A DNA stretch of 37,126 nucleotides from Candidatus Kuenenia stuttgartensis (GTDB lineage: Bacteria; Planctomycetota; Planctomycetia; Isosphaerales; Isosphaeraceae). The notes beneath the pieces are model-generated. The model had not been told where the DNA came from, ran no database searches, and worked only from the letters and a program-made list of their open reading frames with translations. The stretch lies in assembly GCA_945874095.1 (NCBI GenBank), contig CAMCFM010000002.1, positions 1 to 37,126 of the forward strand, given 5' to 3'. Shown here piece after piece: positions 18,604-27,736 of the stretch. The stretch's first letter is position 1; every line of letters begins with the position of its first letter. The position numbers and the translations under genes were made by a program.

Positions 18604-19877
18604 AATTCTGTATGCTCACAAGTTTTTTTGGTGCACACAGTTTTGGTGGAGATTCTGCCTATGTGGATCGTCTGTCGCGTGCTTTGGCTCGTCGTGGTCA
18701 TGAAGTGCATGTGATTTATTGTCAGGACGCATTTGAATTGGTGCGAGGTTCATTTCCTGTGAGGGATTACACTCCCCCTGAAGGAGTGCAGGTGCATGGG
18801 TTGAAAAGTTGGGCTGGGCCTTTATCGCCTTTATGGACTCAGCAATCCGGAATGCCGGGGCCGAAATGGCCGATGATTCAGGAGTTGATCCAACGGATTG
18901 AGCCAGATGTGGTGCATTTTCATAACCTGTCGTTGATTGGTGGGCCAGGTTTATTAATGAAGGATTACGGAAAGGCAGTTCGGTTGATGTCGGCCCATGA
19001 ACATTGGCTGGTTTGTCCCATGCATGTTCTTTGGAGGTCGGATGATCAGTTGTGCGATGAGTCGAGATGCAATCGGTGTTCCATTGCAAGTGGGCGACCG
19101 CCGCAGTTGTGGCGGCATACAGGTTTTATGGAACGTGGGCTGGCGAAGCTTGATCGGCTGATTGTACCAAGTAAAACATCGGCTGAGGAGCATCGCCGGA
19201 GGGGAATTGATCGAGCGATAGATGTGCTGCCGTATTTTCTGCCTCAGGATTGGCCATTTGCTTACAGGCTAGAGAGATCTGAGGAGCGATTGAAATCTGA
19301 AAGACCTTATTTTGCATGCGTCGGGAGGCTTGAGAAAATCAAAGGATTCCAACAAGTGATTGGATTAATGGAAAAATTCCCTGAAGCGGATTTGCGCATA
19401 GCAGGGCATGGCGGTTTTTTGGATCATTTAAAAAAGCAGGCAGAAGGGATGTTGAATGTGCGGTTTGAGGGGATGCTTGAAGGAGATGCATTAAGAAGTC
19501 TTATGAAAAACTCGCGTGCAATGGTGGTGCCATCGCTGGTGCCGGAGACGTTCGGATATGTTGTTCTGGAGTCGTTTGCACAAGGCAGGCCAGTCATCGG
19601 CCGGAATCTTGGAGCTTTGCCTGAAATTGTTGCTGCATCTGGCGGTGGGCTGATTTTTGATGATATTGAAGGACTTGAAAATGCAATGCGGAGATATTTG
19701 ATGGATCCAGCGTTGACGGATCGACACGGGCGAACTGGACGCGAATCCATAGAGTCGCAATTTGATGAAGAGCGGCATTTGAAACAGTATCTTGGATGGA
19801 TTGAAAGATCCGGAGGGCCAATAAACGCGCCGATGGTGTCGAATTCTGGATTGTCTGAAAAAATACAAGCGGCTTAA
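18600..19877 (+). CDS. Glycosyltransferase family 4 protein
   Basis: GGDSAYVDRLSRALARRGHEVHVIY, VHFHNLSLIGG, FACVGRLEKIKGFQQVI, MVVPSLVPETFGYVVLESFAQGRPVIG. Confidence 0.93.
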   Translation: MKFCMLTSFFGAHSFGGDSAYVDRLSRALARRGHEVHVIYCQDAFELVRGSFPVRDYTPPEGVQVHGLKSWAGPLSPLWTQQSGMPGPKWPMIQELIQRIEPDVVHFHNLSLIGGPGLLMKDYGKAVRLMSAHEHWLVCPMHVLWRSDDQLCDESRCNRCSIASGRPPQLWRHTGFMERGLAKLDRLIVPSKTSAEEHRRRGIDRAIDVLPYFLPQDWPFAYRLERSEERLKSERPYFACVGRLEKIKGFQQVIGLMEKFPEADLRIAGHGGFLDHLKKQAEGMLNVRFEGMLEGDALRSLMKNSRAMVVPSLVPETFGYVVLESFAQGRPVIGRNLGALPEIVAASGGGLIFDDIEGLENAMRRYLMDPALTDRHGRTGRESIESQFDEERHLKQYLGWIERSGGPINAPMVSNSGLSEKIQAA

Positions 19878-20420
19878 ATGCAGAACGAGGTTAAGGTGAT
19901 CAAAAAAATTGGTTTAAATGTTGGATGCGGACATGACCCAGAGCCTGGCTGGGTGAATGTCGACCTTCGTGCTTTGCCGGGGTCTGTTGATATTCAGGCC
20001 CATATTATTTGGATGCCGTTTGGAGATCGTCAATTTCAATGGATCAAGGCGGACAGTGTTCTGGAGCATTTGCGAGATCCCCGGCCAGCGATTGGCGAGT
20101 TGGCCCGATTAATTCAGGTTGATGGGGTTGTGGAGATACGAGTTCCGGCATTGGGCACAAATGCAGCAGGGCTGGATCCAACTCACCAATATCTGGCGGA
20201 TTTAAAGCATTGGGTAGAATTGATGGAAGAGCAATTTCATGAGCTTTGCGTGAGCTCTGTTGGGGTGCGCTGGAGGTACCATAAGTTGCTGGTGTTGATA
20301 CAGTATTTTCTGATTCGAGTGTTTTCCATGCATGAATTTGGACAATGCTGGGTGATACGTGCCAAGAAACCGAGGACGGAATTTAAACCAATCATTCCGA
20401 AACGCTGGTGGTTGGATTAA
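19878..20420 (+). CDS. Small SAM-methyltransferase-like protein
   Basis: GLNVGCGHDPEPGWVNVDLR, IKADSVLEHLRDPRPAIGELARLIQVDGVVEIRVP; the usual pattern of glycan-cluster methyltransferases. Confidence 0.78.
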   Translation: MQNEVKVIKKIGLNVGCGHDPEPGWVNVDLRALPGSVDIQAHIIWMPFGDRQFQWIKADSVLEHLRDPRPAIGELARLIQVDGVVEIRVPALGTNAAGLDPTHQYLADLKHWVELMEEQFHELCVSSVGVRWRYHKLLVLIQYFLIRVFSMHEFGQCWVIRAKKPRTEFKPIIPKRWWLD

Positions 20421-21517
20421 GTTGCAAATCTCTTAAGGATTTCAGAGACTTGGTCAGCGAAGACTTTTGGGTCATAACGATCCGATTGCTCAAGTCCTGT
20501 TCTAATCATTGATGAGGTGAATTGAGGATCTTCGATAATCTGTTGGACAGCTGATTTTATTGAATCAGGAGAGCAGTCGGGAAGAGTCAGGCAGGCTTGG
20601 CCGGCGACTTCGGCGATCGCATTTACGGGAGTGGTGATAATCGGGCACCCGCATGCCATGGCTTCAGCCAGAGGCAGGCCGAATCCTTCGCGACTGCTTG
20701 GCCAGATCAAAGCGATTGCATTCTGATAAAGTTGGATGAGAGTTTGATCTGAGATGTATCCCAGCTCGATCAGACCATCCTGGGATCCGAGTTTTTGTGT
20801 TGATGGGCCGACGGCGACCAGATTAATCTTGAGTCCTGATTTTCGGAGCCTTTGAACAGCTTCCAGGATTGCTGGAAATTCTCGTCTGGAGGATTTCTTT
20901 CCAACGAAAAGTACGTAAGGGTTTTTGATTTCAGGAATGAAATTCAGGGCACTTGTGAATTTGTCATGAACGGGCTTGAAATACGATGGAATTCCTGGAG
21001 GAATGACTTTTATGTGGGAGATTGGGATCTGAAAGAATTGATGAACATCGTGTGCCGTTGCTTGGGAAGGGGTGATGATGAGGTCGGCCCTTTGGGCAGA
21101 ACGGCGGTATCTGGAGCGGAATCGAATTCGGTTGAATGTTGAGATATGGGAGTCAGAATGTTCACAAAATGTGTCGTGAACGACTAGCACCACAGGGCCC
21201 TTCCAGCGATACGGAACGAGGTTGGCAGGTGCAAAGAGTGGGAGATGGCGAAATTCCCGAGATGCAAGTATTGTATTTTCCCAGATCAGGCCTGGTAATC
21301 TCGAGCCATGACAGACGTGCTGGAAACGGTTTTTCCAGGGATCGAGGTCGGCTTTTCGTTCTGTACACTTGATAATGATAGGATGGAATGGTAATAAGTC
21401 AGGGGCAAGCGACCACTGGTTTAGCAGGACGGATAAGTATCGGCCTACACCGGTTGAGTTTTCTGTGAGTCGATGGCCGTCGATAGCAATTTTTGGGAGT
21501 ACATTATTTTGAGACAT
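20417..21517 (-). CDS. Glycosyltransferase family 4 protein
   Basis: GVGRYLSVLLNQW, PYVLFVGKKSSRREFPAILEAVQ, ALIWPSSREGFGLPLAEAMACGCPIITTPVNAIAEVAGQA. Confidence 0.93.
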   Translation of the reverse strand: MSQNNVLPKIAIDGHRLTENSTGVGRYLSVLLNQWSLAPDLLPFHPIIIKCTERKADLDPWKNRFQHVCHGSRLPGLIWENTILASREFRHLPLFAPANLVPYRWKGPVVLVVHDTFCEHSDSHISTFNRIRFRSRYRRSAQRADLIITPSQATAHDVHQFFQIPISHIKVIPPGIPSYFKPVHDKFTSALNFIPEIKNPYVLFVGKKSSRREFPAILEAVQRLRKSGLKINLVAVGPSTQKLGSQDGLIELGYISDQTLIQLYQNAIALIWPSSREGFGLPLAEAMACGCPIITTPVNAIAEVAGQACLTLPDCSPDSIKSAVQQIIEDPQFTSSMIRTGLEQSDRYDPKVFADQVSEILKRFAT

Positions 21518-21541
21518 TTGAATGGGTAAAATTTAAATTCA

Positions 21542-22708
21542 TCAAGTAGATGAGTTGGTTTGGGGTACAAGCGATTCGACCGATTTATTCTTTAATGTTT
21601 CGGCAATGTGATTGGAATAAGGATATGGAGGTCTGATGGAGTTTGATTTCATCAGGCCAAGGCGATCGTGTGCAAGCCAGACACTGATGGCGGTGGCATA
21701 GCTTGTCAGGCAGACGAGATAATAAAGATTCATGAGGCCGAGGGCGGTGAGAGCGAGTTTGAATCCACCTTGTTTTTTCAGAAGTCTGAAAAAGCTCAGG
21801 TTGAGGCATAGCATGATAAGTTTTGAGGTGAGTGCGAGAGCGATTCCTGCGATGGGGTGAAATGCAATCAGGAAGAGCCCAATCCATAAAGCGGCAGCGG
21901 CGAGGGCGGCGATTTTCTGGATTTTATCGACGTTCAGGTCGTTGGTCTGACGGGTGGATCTGAGCATTAGAAGGCTCCATGGGAGGCCTCTCTGGAAGAA
22001 GTCTGTGCGGAGCATGGTGCGGATGGTCCAGCGTTTTCTGTGTTTGCAGAGGACATCACGCGCCAGGACTGTGTGATGGCCGGCGTCGAGCAGGCGATAC
22101 CCGAATTCAATATCTTCAATGGCGGGTTTTTCGTATCTCCAGTGATCGAAACCGCCGAGTTTCAGGAAGACGTCACGGCGGATGAACCCGCAGCCGGTCC
22201 AGAAAGTCTGTGCCTGTCGGGTATTCTGGTGAAAATCGCCTGTTTGATGGACGTGATGGTGGAGCAGGTTTCGGAATTGGCTGACGAGGCCTGGGTCAGC
22301 TGGGGAGTTGTCATAGGAGCCAAACAGGGCGTCGATCAGAGGATTACGATGGATATGATCGAAGGCATTGGCGATGGTGTCGGACTGGACGGTGACATCG
22401 GCATCGAGGAAGAAGATCCATTGGCCGCGAGCTTCGTGGCATCCAAGGTTTCGGGCGGAGGCTGGGCCACTTCGTTTTGGAAGTGTAAAGAGGCGGGTTT
22501 CGAAGTTCTGGGCGATTTGGGCGGTGTTGTCGGATGAGGCGTCGTTAATGACGAGAATTTCGTATGGTAGAGGGATGTTGCCTTGAAGTGAGAGGAGGCA
22601 GGCCTGGAGGTCTGCTTGGGCGTTATAGGCAGGTATGATGATGGAGAGTGTGGGTGGCATTTTTGAACTTTGATCAGAACACGTCGGACAGGTAAGGGGT
22701 TCGTCCAT
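21542..22708 (-). CDS. Glycosyltransferase family 2 protein with C-terminal TM segments
   Basis: LSIIIPAYNAQADLQACLLSL, VINDASSDNTAQIA, GPASARNLGCHEARGQWIFFLDADV, GCGFIRRDVFLKLGGFD. Confidence 0.94.
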   Translation of the reverse strand: MDEPLTCPTCSDQSSKMPPTLSIIIPAYNAQADLQACLLSLQGNIPLPYEILVINDASSDNTAQIAQNFETRLFTLPKRSGPASARNLGCHEARGQWIFFLDADVTVQSDTIANAFDHIHRNPLIDALFGSYDNSPADPGLVSQFRNLLHHHVHQTGDFHQNTRQAQTFWTGCGFIRRDVFLKLGGFDHWRYEKPAIEDIEFGYRLLDAGHHTVLARDVLCKHRKRWTIRTMLRTDFFQRGLPWSLLMLRSTRQTNDLNVDKIQKIAALAAAALWIGLFLIAFHPIAGIALALTSKLIMLCLNLSFFRLLKKQGGFKLALTALGLMNLYYLVCLTSYATAISVWLAHDRLGLMKSNSIRPPYPYSNHIAETLKNKSVESLVPQTNSST

Positions 22709-23105
22709 GAATCACCTCACCGGTCTCAAGAAACGAACTGGAATGCGCGCCCTTCCATGGTGCGCCCGAGTCCGATCTTGGCCCGCATGTCAAAAGACTA
22801 GGGAATCCGTCCCGAAGTTAGTCACGCCAGGCGAATCGCAATGCGAATGACGGGCGGGCTTCGACGTGTTTGGGGGACTTTATCCGCAGAATGAAGATTG
22901 GTCAATCCGAGTTTTGGAAGAGTTATGGCAGTGATCTGTTGTTTCAGAAAAGTGATTCTGGGAAATCTTTTAGATATTCGTAGGAGTTTCTCACAAAATA
23001 CTGTAAATTTGAAGTCACAGAGAGCATTGGTTGAAGTATATTGGCTGAATCATCAGACTTGATTCATGCTCACACACCACTATCTGACTCAAGGGGAATA
23101 AGGTT

Positions 23106-26100
23106 ATGAGACAAGGACAAAGTCGTTTCAGCCCAAGGTACAGGGTTCGAAAGAGTCGTCAGTTCAAGCTCGAGGTATTTGCAAACCTTGAGGACCGTAC
23201 AGTTCCGACGATGAATCTGGCAACGACCAGTGTGATTTCGGATGAAATTCTTGTCCAGTATTCGTCAGGTACGAATGTTCAGCTGCGAGCTCAGTCCCGA
23301 TATAATTTAAATGTTCAGCTTAAGGATGAAATCCTGAGTGCAGAGCGGTTGAATATGGGTGATGGGGCGATGGAGTTGATTAAACTTCCTGCCGGGATGT
23401 CGAATCAGAAGGCACTTGACTGGTTCTCCAGGCAACCTGGTGTTGTTTTTGCGGAACCGAATTATCATGTGACTGCTTCAGCGGTCAGTAACGATACATA
23501 TTATACGAACGGCCAGTTGTGGGGTATGGAAGGCAGCGACAGCCCGACTTCCGTGGGGCCTGTTGGCACTACCAATATTTACGGGATCAATGCTGAGGCA
23601 GCCTGGAACGATGGGCAGACGGGATCGAAGTCGATTTTCGTAGGGATTGTCGATACAGGCGTCCAGGTCACTCACCCTGACTTGGTGGATAATATCTGGA
23701 TAAATCCATACGACGCTGTGGATGGGATTGATAACGATGGGAATGGATATGTCGATGACATTCACGGCTGGGATTTTGAAAACAACGACAACAGCGTTTA
23801 CGACTCTGTGGATGATGATCACGGCACCCACGTGGCAGGTACAATTGGTGGTAAGGGTGGAAACGGTGCCGGTGTGGCTGGTGTGAACTGGAATGTGACG
23901 ATGATTTCGGCAAAGTTTCTGGGGACCAATGGTGGGACCACAGCCGATGCCGTGCGAGCGATTGATTACATCACAGATTTGAAGACCCGCCACGGGATGG
24001 ATGTGGTGGCCACGAACAACTCATGGGGTGGAGGAGGTTACTCCGCAGCCCTTCACAGCGCGATTATCAGGGCCGCCAAGGCCGATATTCTGACAATCAT
24101 TGCGGCCGGTAATAGTGCGAATAATAACGATTCCGTTGCGTCGTACCCATCGAACACATCGACCTTGGTTGGGACCACAACGACAACGGCCGCGAGTTAT
24201 GAAGGTGTGATTGCGGTGGCATCGCTGGATTCGAGCGGGGCCATGTCCTCGTTCTCAAGTTATGGCAAAACCACGGTTGATATCGCTGCTCCTGGTGCCG
24301 GCATCATGTCTTCGGTTCCAAGCAATTCGTATGCTGCATACAGTGGGACATCGATGGCGACCCCACACGTGACAGGTTCTGTCGCCCTTTTGGCTTCCAA
24401 ATACCCGAACGCAACGGCGTCGCAACTTCGCACAGCCATTCTCGCAACCGCCATACCGACCACGTCAGTGACAGGTAAAGTTCTGAGTGACGGGCGTTTG
24501 AATGTTCAGGCTGCTTTGAATTATTCCGGCTTCAATACGACACCGTCCACTCCCTCGCTGAGCATTGCAAATGTGAGCAAGGCCGAGGGCAACTCGGGGA
24601 CATCGAATCTGGTGTTCACGGTGACCTTGAGCCAGGCTGCTGCATCCGCAGTGACGGTGAACTATGCGACATCCAATCTGACGGCCACGGCTGGCACCGA
24701 TTATGTAGCCGGTAGTGGAACGGTGACGATTGCAGCCGGTTCGACGACGGGCACGTTTAACGTGGTGGTGAATGGTGATACGACCGTAGAGACGGACGAG
24801 ACTGTGCGTGTCACTCTTTCCGGAGCATCGTCGAACGCCACGATTGGCACGGCGACGGCGACAGGAACGATCACGAATGACGACGTGGCACCTCCTGTTT
24901 TGCCATCACTGAGCATCGCGAATGTGAGCAAGGCGGAGGGTAACTCGGGGACATCGAATCTGGTGTTCACGGTGACTTTGAGCCAGGCGGCCGCTTCAGC
25001 AGTGACGGTGAACTATGCGACATCCGACGTCACGGCGACGGCCGGTACGGATTACGTAGCGAACAGCGGTACATTGACGATTCCAGCAGGGTCGACCACC
25101 GGCACGTTTAACGTGGTGGTGAATGGTGATACGACCGTTGAGACGGACGAGACTTTGCGGGTGACACTTTCTGGAGCATCGTCGAACGCCACGATTGGCA
25201 CGGCGATGGCGACAGGAACGATCGCGAACGATGATGTGGCCCCCCTACCATCGCTGAGCATTGCGAATGTGAGCAAGGCGGAGGGTAACTCGGGGACATC
25301 GAATCTGGTGTTCACGGTGACCTTGAGCCAGGCTGCTGCATCCGCAGTGACGGTGAACTATGCGACATCCAATCAGACCGCTAGGTCTGGTACCGATTAT
25401 GTAGCTGGTAGTGGAACGGTGACGATTGCAGCCGGTTCGACGACGGGCACGATTAACGTGGTTGTGAATGGTGATACGACCGTTGAGACGGACGAGACTT
25501 TGCGGGTGACACTTTCCGGAGCATCGTCGAACGCCACGATTGGCACGGCGACGGCGACAGGAACGATCACGAATGACGACGTGGCTCCACCGGTTTTGCC
25601 ATCGTTGAGCATTGCGAATGTGAGCAAGGCCGAGGGTAATTCAGGGACGTCGAACCTTGTGTTCATGGTGACCTTGAGCCAGGCTGCTGCATCCGCAGTG
25701 ACGGTGAACTATGCGACATCCAATCTGACGGCCAGGTCTGGCACCGATTATGTAGCCGGTAGTGGAACGGTGACGATTGCAGCCGGTTCGACGACGGGCA
25801 CGTTTAACGTGGTGGTGAATGGTGATACGACCGTTGAGACGGACGAGACTTTGCGGGTGACACTTTCCGGAGTATCGTCGAACGCCACGATTGGCACGGC
25901 GACAGCGACAGGAACGATCACGAACGATGATGTGACACCACCGACAACAACCCCAACTTTGAGCATCTCGAATGCGACGGTTGTGGAAGGCAATTCGGGA
26001 ACGTCGAATTTGGTGTTCACGGTAAGCCTGAGTCAACCTACAACGTCTTCTGTGAGGTTTGAATACTACACCTCAGGGATTACGGCAACGCCTGGTGAAG

Positions 26101-27098
26101 ATTATGTGCCTTTGAACACAAGTATGACGATCCCAGCCGGTTCGGTTTCAGCCACATTTAGTGTCACAGTCTATGGCGACACTCAGTTTGAAAGCGATGA
26201 GACTTTTGCAGTGTATCTGGCGAACCCGAATCGCAACGCGATAATCGCTGTGGGCCGGGCCGTGGGAACGATTGGCAATGACGACGTTCCTTCAGTCACG
26301 ATTGGCGACGTTGAAGAGGTTGAAGGCGACTCAGGCACAACGAGTTATGTCTTCAGTGTTCAGCTTAGTGACGCCTTGGCCACTGATGTGACGATGGGCT
26401 ATTCAACGAGCGATCTGACGGCGATCGCCGGGATTGATTACGAAGCCAAAACTGGAACCTTGGTGATTCCTGCCGGATCACTGGTTGGTACCATCACTAT
26501 AAATGGTTATGGCGACACGACCTTAGAGAACAACGAGCAGTTCAAGGTACTGTTGTCGAACATCTCCTCCAATGCTGTTCTGCAAAATGCGACAGGGATT
26601 GGTACGATCAAGACGGACGACTTCCTGGCCACGACAATCACATCCACGGATACATCCGTGATTGAGGGCAATCGCGGAACGAACGGCATGATCTTTACCC
26701 TGACAAGGTCTGGGAACCTCGATGTGACTTCTTCGATATTCGTCTATACAGACGATACGAACGGAACGGCAACGGAGTGGTACGACTATCGTGGCGACTA
26801 CGGAACAGTCACATTCCAGCCAGGCGAAACGACGAAGACAGTCAGAATCAGGGTTTACGGCGACAAGCAGGTTGAGAGCGACGAAACATTCAAACTGGTT
26901 CTGGCTTATCCAACCAATGCACAACTGGCTGTCGACTCTGTGATCGGCACGATTCTGAACGATGACAACAACGTTCGTGAGTTTTCCGTCACGACGGGTA
27001 ACGGTTTGCCAAACGATCTTCAGACGCTGGTAAATCAGCCTCTCGAATCAGCAGTTCAAACCCTCATCTCGAAAAAACGATCCCGATTGTTTGTCTGA
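23106..27098 (+). CDS. Large secreted S8 (subtilisin-like) serine protease with tandem Calx-beta-like repeats
   Basis: N-terminal FKLEVFANLEDRTVPT motif; prodomain-like segment; triad regions VGIVDTGVQ (D), DDDHGTHVAGTIG (H), SGTSMATPHVTG (S); repeats SLSIANVSKAEGNSGTSNLVFTVTLSQ...GTDYVAGSGTVTIAAGSTTGTFNVVVNGDTTVETDET...GTITNDD. Confidence 0.94.
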   Translation: MRQGQSRFSPRYRVRKSRQFKLEVFANLEDRTVPTMNLATTSVISDEILVQYSSGTNVQLRAQSRYNLNVQLKDEILSAERLNMGDGAMELIKLPAGMSNQKALDWFSRQPGVVFAEPNYHVTASAVSNDTYYTNGQLWGMEGSDSPTSVGPVGTTNIYGINAEAAWNDGQTGSKSIFVGIVDTGVQVTHPDLVDNIWINPYDAVDGIDNDGNGYVDDIHGWDFENNDNSVYDSVDDDHGTHVAGTIGGKGGNGAGVAGVNWNVTMISAKFLGTNGGTTADAVRAIDYITDLKTRHGMDVVATNNSWGGGGYSAALHSAIIRAAKADILTIIAAGNSANNNDSVASYPSNTSTLVGTTTTTAASYEGVIAVASLDSSGAMSSFSSYGKTTVDIAAPGAGIMSSVPSNSYAAYSGTSMATPHVTGSVALLASKYPNATASQLRTAILATAIPTTSVTGKVLSDGRLNVQAALNYSGFNTTPSTPSLSIANVSKAEGNSGTSNLVFTVTLSQAAASAVTVNYATSNLTATAGTDYVAGSGTVTIAAGSTTGTFNVVVNGDTTVETDETVRVTLSGASSNATIGTATATGTITNDDVAPPVLPSLSIANVSKAEGNSGTSNLVFTVTLSQAAASAVTVNYATSDVTATAGTDYVANSGTLTIPAGSTTGTFNVVVNGDTTVETDETLRVTLSGASSNATIGTAMATGTIANDDVAPLPSLSIANVSKAEGNSGTSNLVFTVTLSQAAASAVTVNYATSNQTARSGTDYVAGSGTVTIAAGSTTGTINVVVNGDTTVETDETLRVTLSGASSNATIGTATATGTITNDDVAPPVLPSLSIANVSKAEGNSGTSNLVFMVTLSQAAASAVTVNYATSNLTARSGTDYVAGSGTVTIAAGSTTGTFNVVVNGDTTVETDETLRVTLSGVSSNATIGTATATGTITNDDVTPPTTTPTLSISNATVVEGNSGTSNLVFTVSLSQPTTSSVRFEYYTSGITATPGEDYVPLNTSMTIPAGSVSATFSVTVYGDTQFESDETFAVYLANPNRNAIIAVGRAVGTIGNDDVPSVTIGDVEEVEGDSGTTSYVFSVQLSDALATDVTMGYSTSDLTAIAGIDYEAKTGTLVIPAGSLVGTITINGYGDTTLENNEQFKVLLSNISSNAVLQNATGIGTIKTDDFLATTITSTDTSVIEGNRGTNGMIFTLTRSGNLDVTSSIFVYTDDTNGTATEWYDYRGDYGTVTFQPGETTKTVRIRVYGDKQVESDETFKLVLAYPTNAQLAVDSVIGTILNDDNNVREFSVTTGNGLPNDLQTLVNQPLESAVQTLISKKRSRLFV
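24561..25961 (+). repeat. Four near-identical in-frame repeat units of 345-354 bp (Calx-beta-like)
   Basis: Unit starts (AGCATTGC/AGCATCGC) at 24561, 24912, 25257 and 25608, with a diverged unit from 25962. Long stretches are identical at the DNA level. Confidence 0.9.
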
Positions 27099-27128
27099 TT
27101 GAGAGTTAGGGTCGGAAACATCCATATG

Positions 27129-27160
27129 AAAAAGGCCAGTCCGCAAGGGCTGGCCTTTTT
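27129..27160 (+). terminator. Rho-independent terminator (bidirectional in appearance)
   Basis: AAAAAGGCCAG-TCCGCAAGGG-CTGGCCTTTTT shortly after the protease stop codon. Confidence 0.93.
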
Positions 27161-27200
27161 CGCTTTAGGGTTGTTCTGGATCAGGTCGAAAAGTACTTCC

Positions 27201-27270
27201 GTTTTTTAAGCGAACCGTGGCCAAGCACACCGCAGATGTTGTCTAGCCGGTCTTGGCGCTAGCTCCGGTT
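27201..27270. repeat. Dispersed intergenic repeat, copy 2
   Basis: GTTTTTTAAGCGAACCGTGGCC...TGTCTAGCCGGTCTTGGCGCTAGCTCCGGTT, similar to 8721-8798; 27240-27263 is identical to 27561-27584. Confidence 0.7.
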
Positions 27271-27344
27271 GGATTTGTAAATCGCGGAAACCGGGGTTAG
27301 TGCTCCGTCAAGTCAAGATTGTTGGGTAGGCGTAGGCGGGCGTC

Positions 27345-27481
27345 AATAGGCGTGTCCTCTGGACACCCATAAACCCTGAGCCAGTAGTCTTTTGGGCTCC
27401 GGAGGAGACAACCATTAATAGGCATGTCCTCTGGACATCCATAAACCCTGAACCAATGATTTTTTGGGCTCCGGAGGAGAC
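27345..27481. repeat. Tandem direct repeat, two 65-bp copies at 72-bp period, each with an internal hairpin
   Basis: 27345-27409 and 27417-27481 differ at 7 of 65 positions (all transitions); hairpins GTGTCC-TCT-GGACAC and ATGTCC-TCT-GGACAT. Confidence 0.92.
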
Positions 27482-27516
27482 TCCACAGCAAACTACCCCA
27501 TTTATAAGGCTTGAGG

Positions 27517-27533
27517 GGGCACTACTAGTGCCC
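27517..27533. repeat. Near-perfect palindrome GGGCACTACTAGTGCCC
   Basis: 8-bp arms around a single central base, within the repeat-rich intergenic block. Confidence 0.8.
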
Positions 27534-27560
27534 TGCGGCTAGAGTCAAACGCGGAAACTG

Positions 27561-27584
27561 TGTCTAGCCGGTCTTGGCGCTAGC
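27561..27584. repeat. Dispersed intergenic repeat, copy 3 (partial)
   Basis: TGTCTAGCCGGTCTTGGCGCTAGC, 24-bp exact match to 27240-27263. Confidence 0.75.
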
Positions 27585-27736
27585 CCAAATCTCAGGCTCA
27601 AACTCCAGATTTCAGAACGAGATGGGTAAAAATTGCAAAAAAAACGGAAAAAGTCCGAGCAAAATCGCCTTGATTGGGAACTGATCTGTGTGAGAAGCAA
27701 AAAGCTTTAACGCAGACTAACGCAAGGAGTATCTCG

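Noticed and set aside
24701-26020. Repeated minus-strand ORFs (MNTRFDVPELPSALLTFAML...) antisense to the protease
   Set aside because: They are the shadow of the near-identical Calx-beta repeats on the other strand; repetition in antisense follows automatically and there is no RBS or domain.
27345-27481. Possible CRISPR array
   Set aside because: Only two 65-bp units with a 7-bp gap, no spacers and no cas genes.
27297-27491. 64-aa minus-strand ORF with repeated LLRSPK..W.RVYGCPED motif
   Set aside because: The repetition comes from the 72-bp DNA repeat (divisible by 3). The hairpin structure explains the sequence better than coding, and no RBS or homologous family is apparent.
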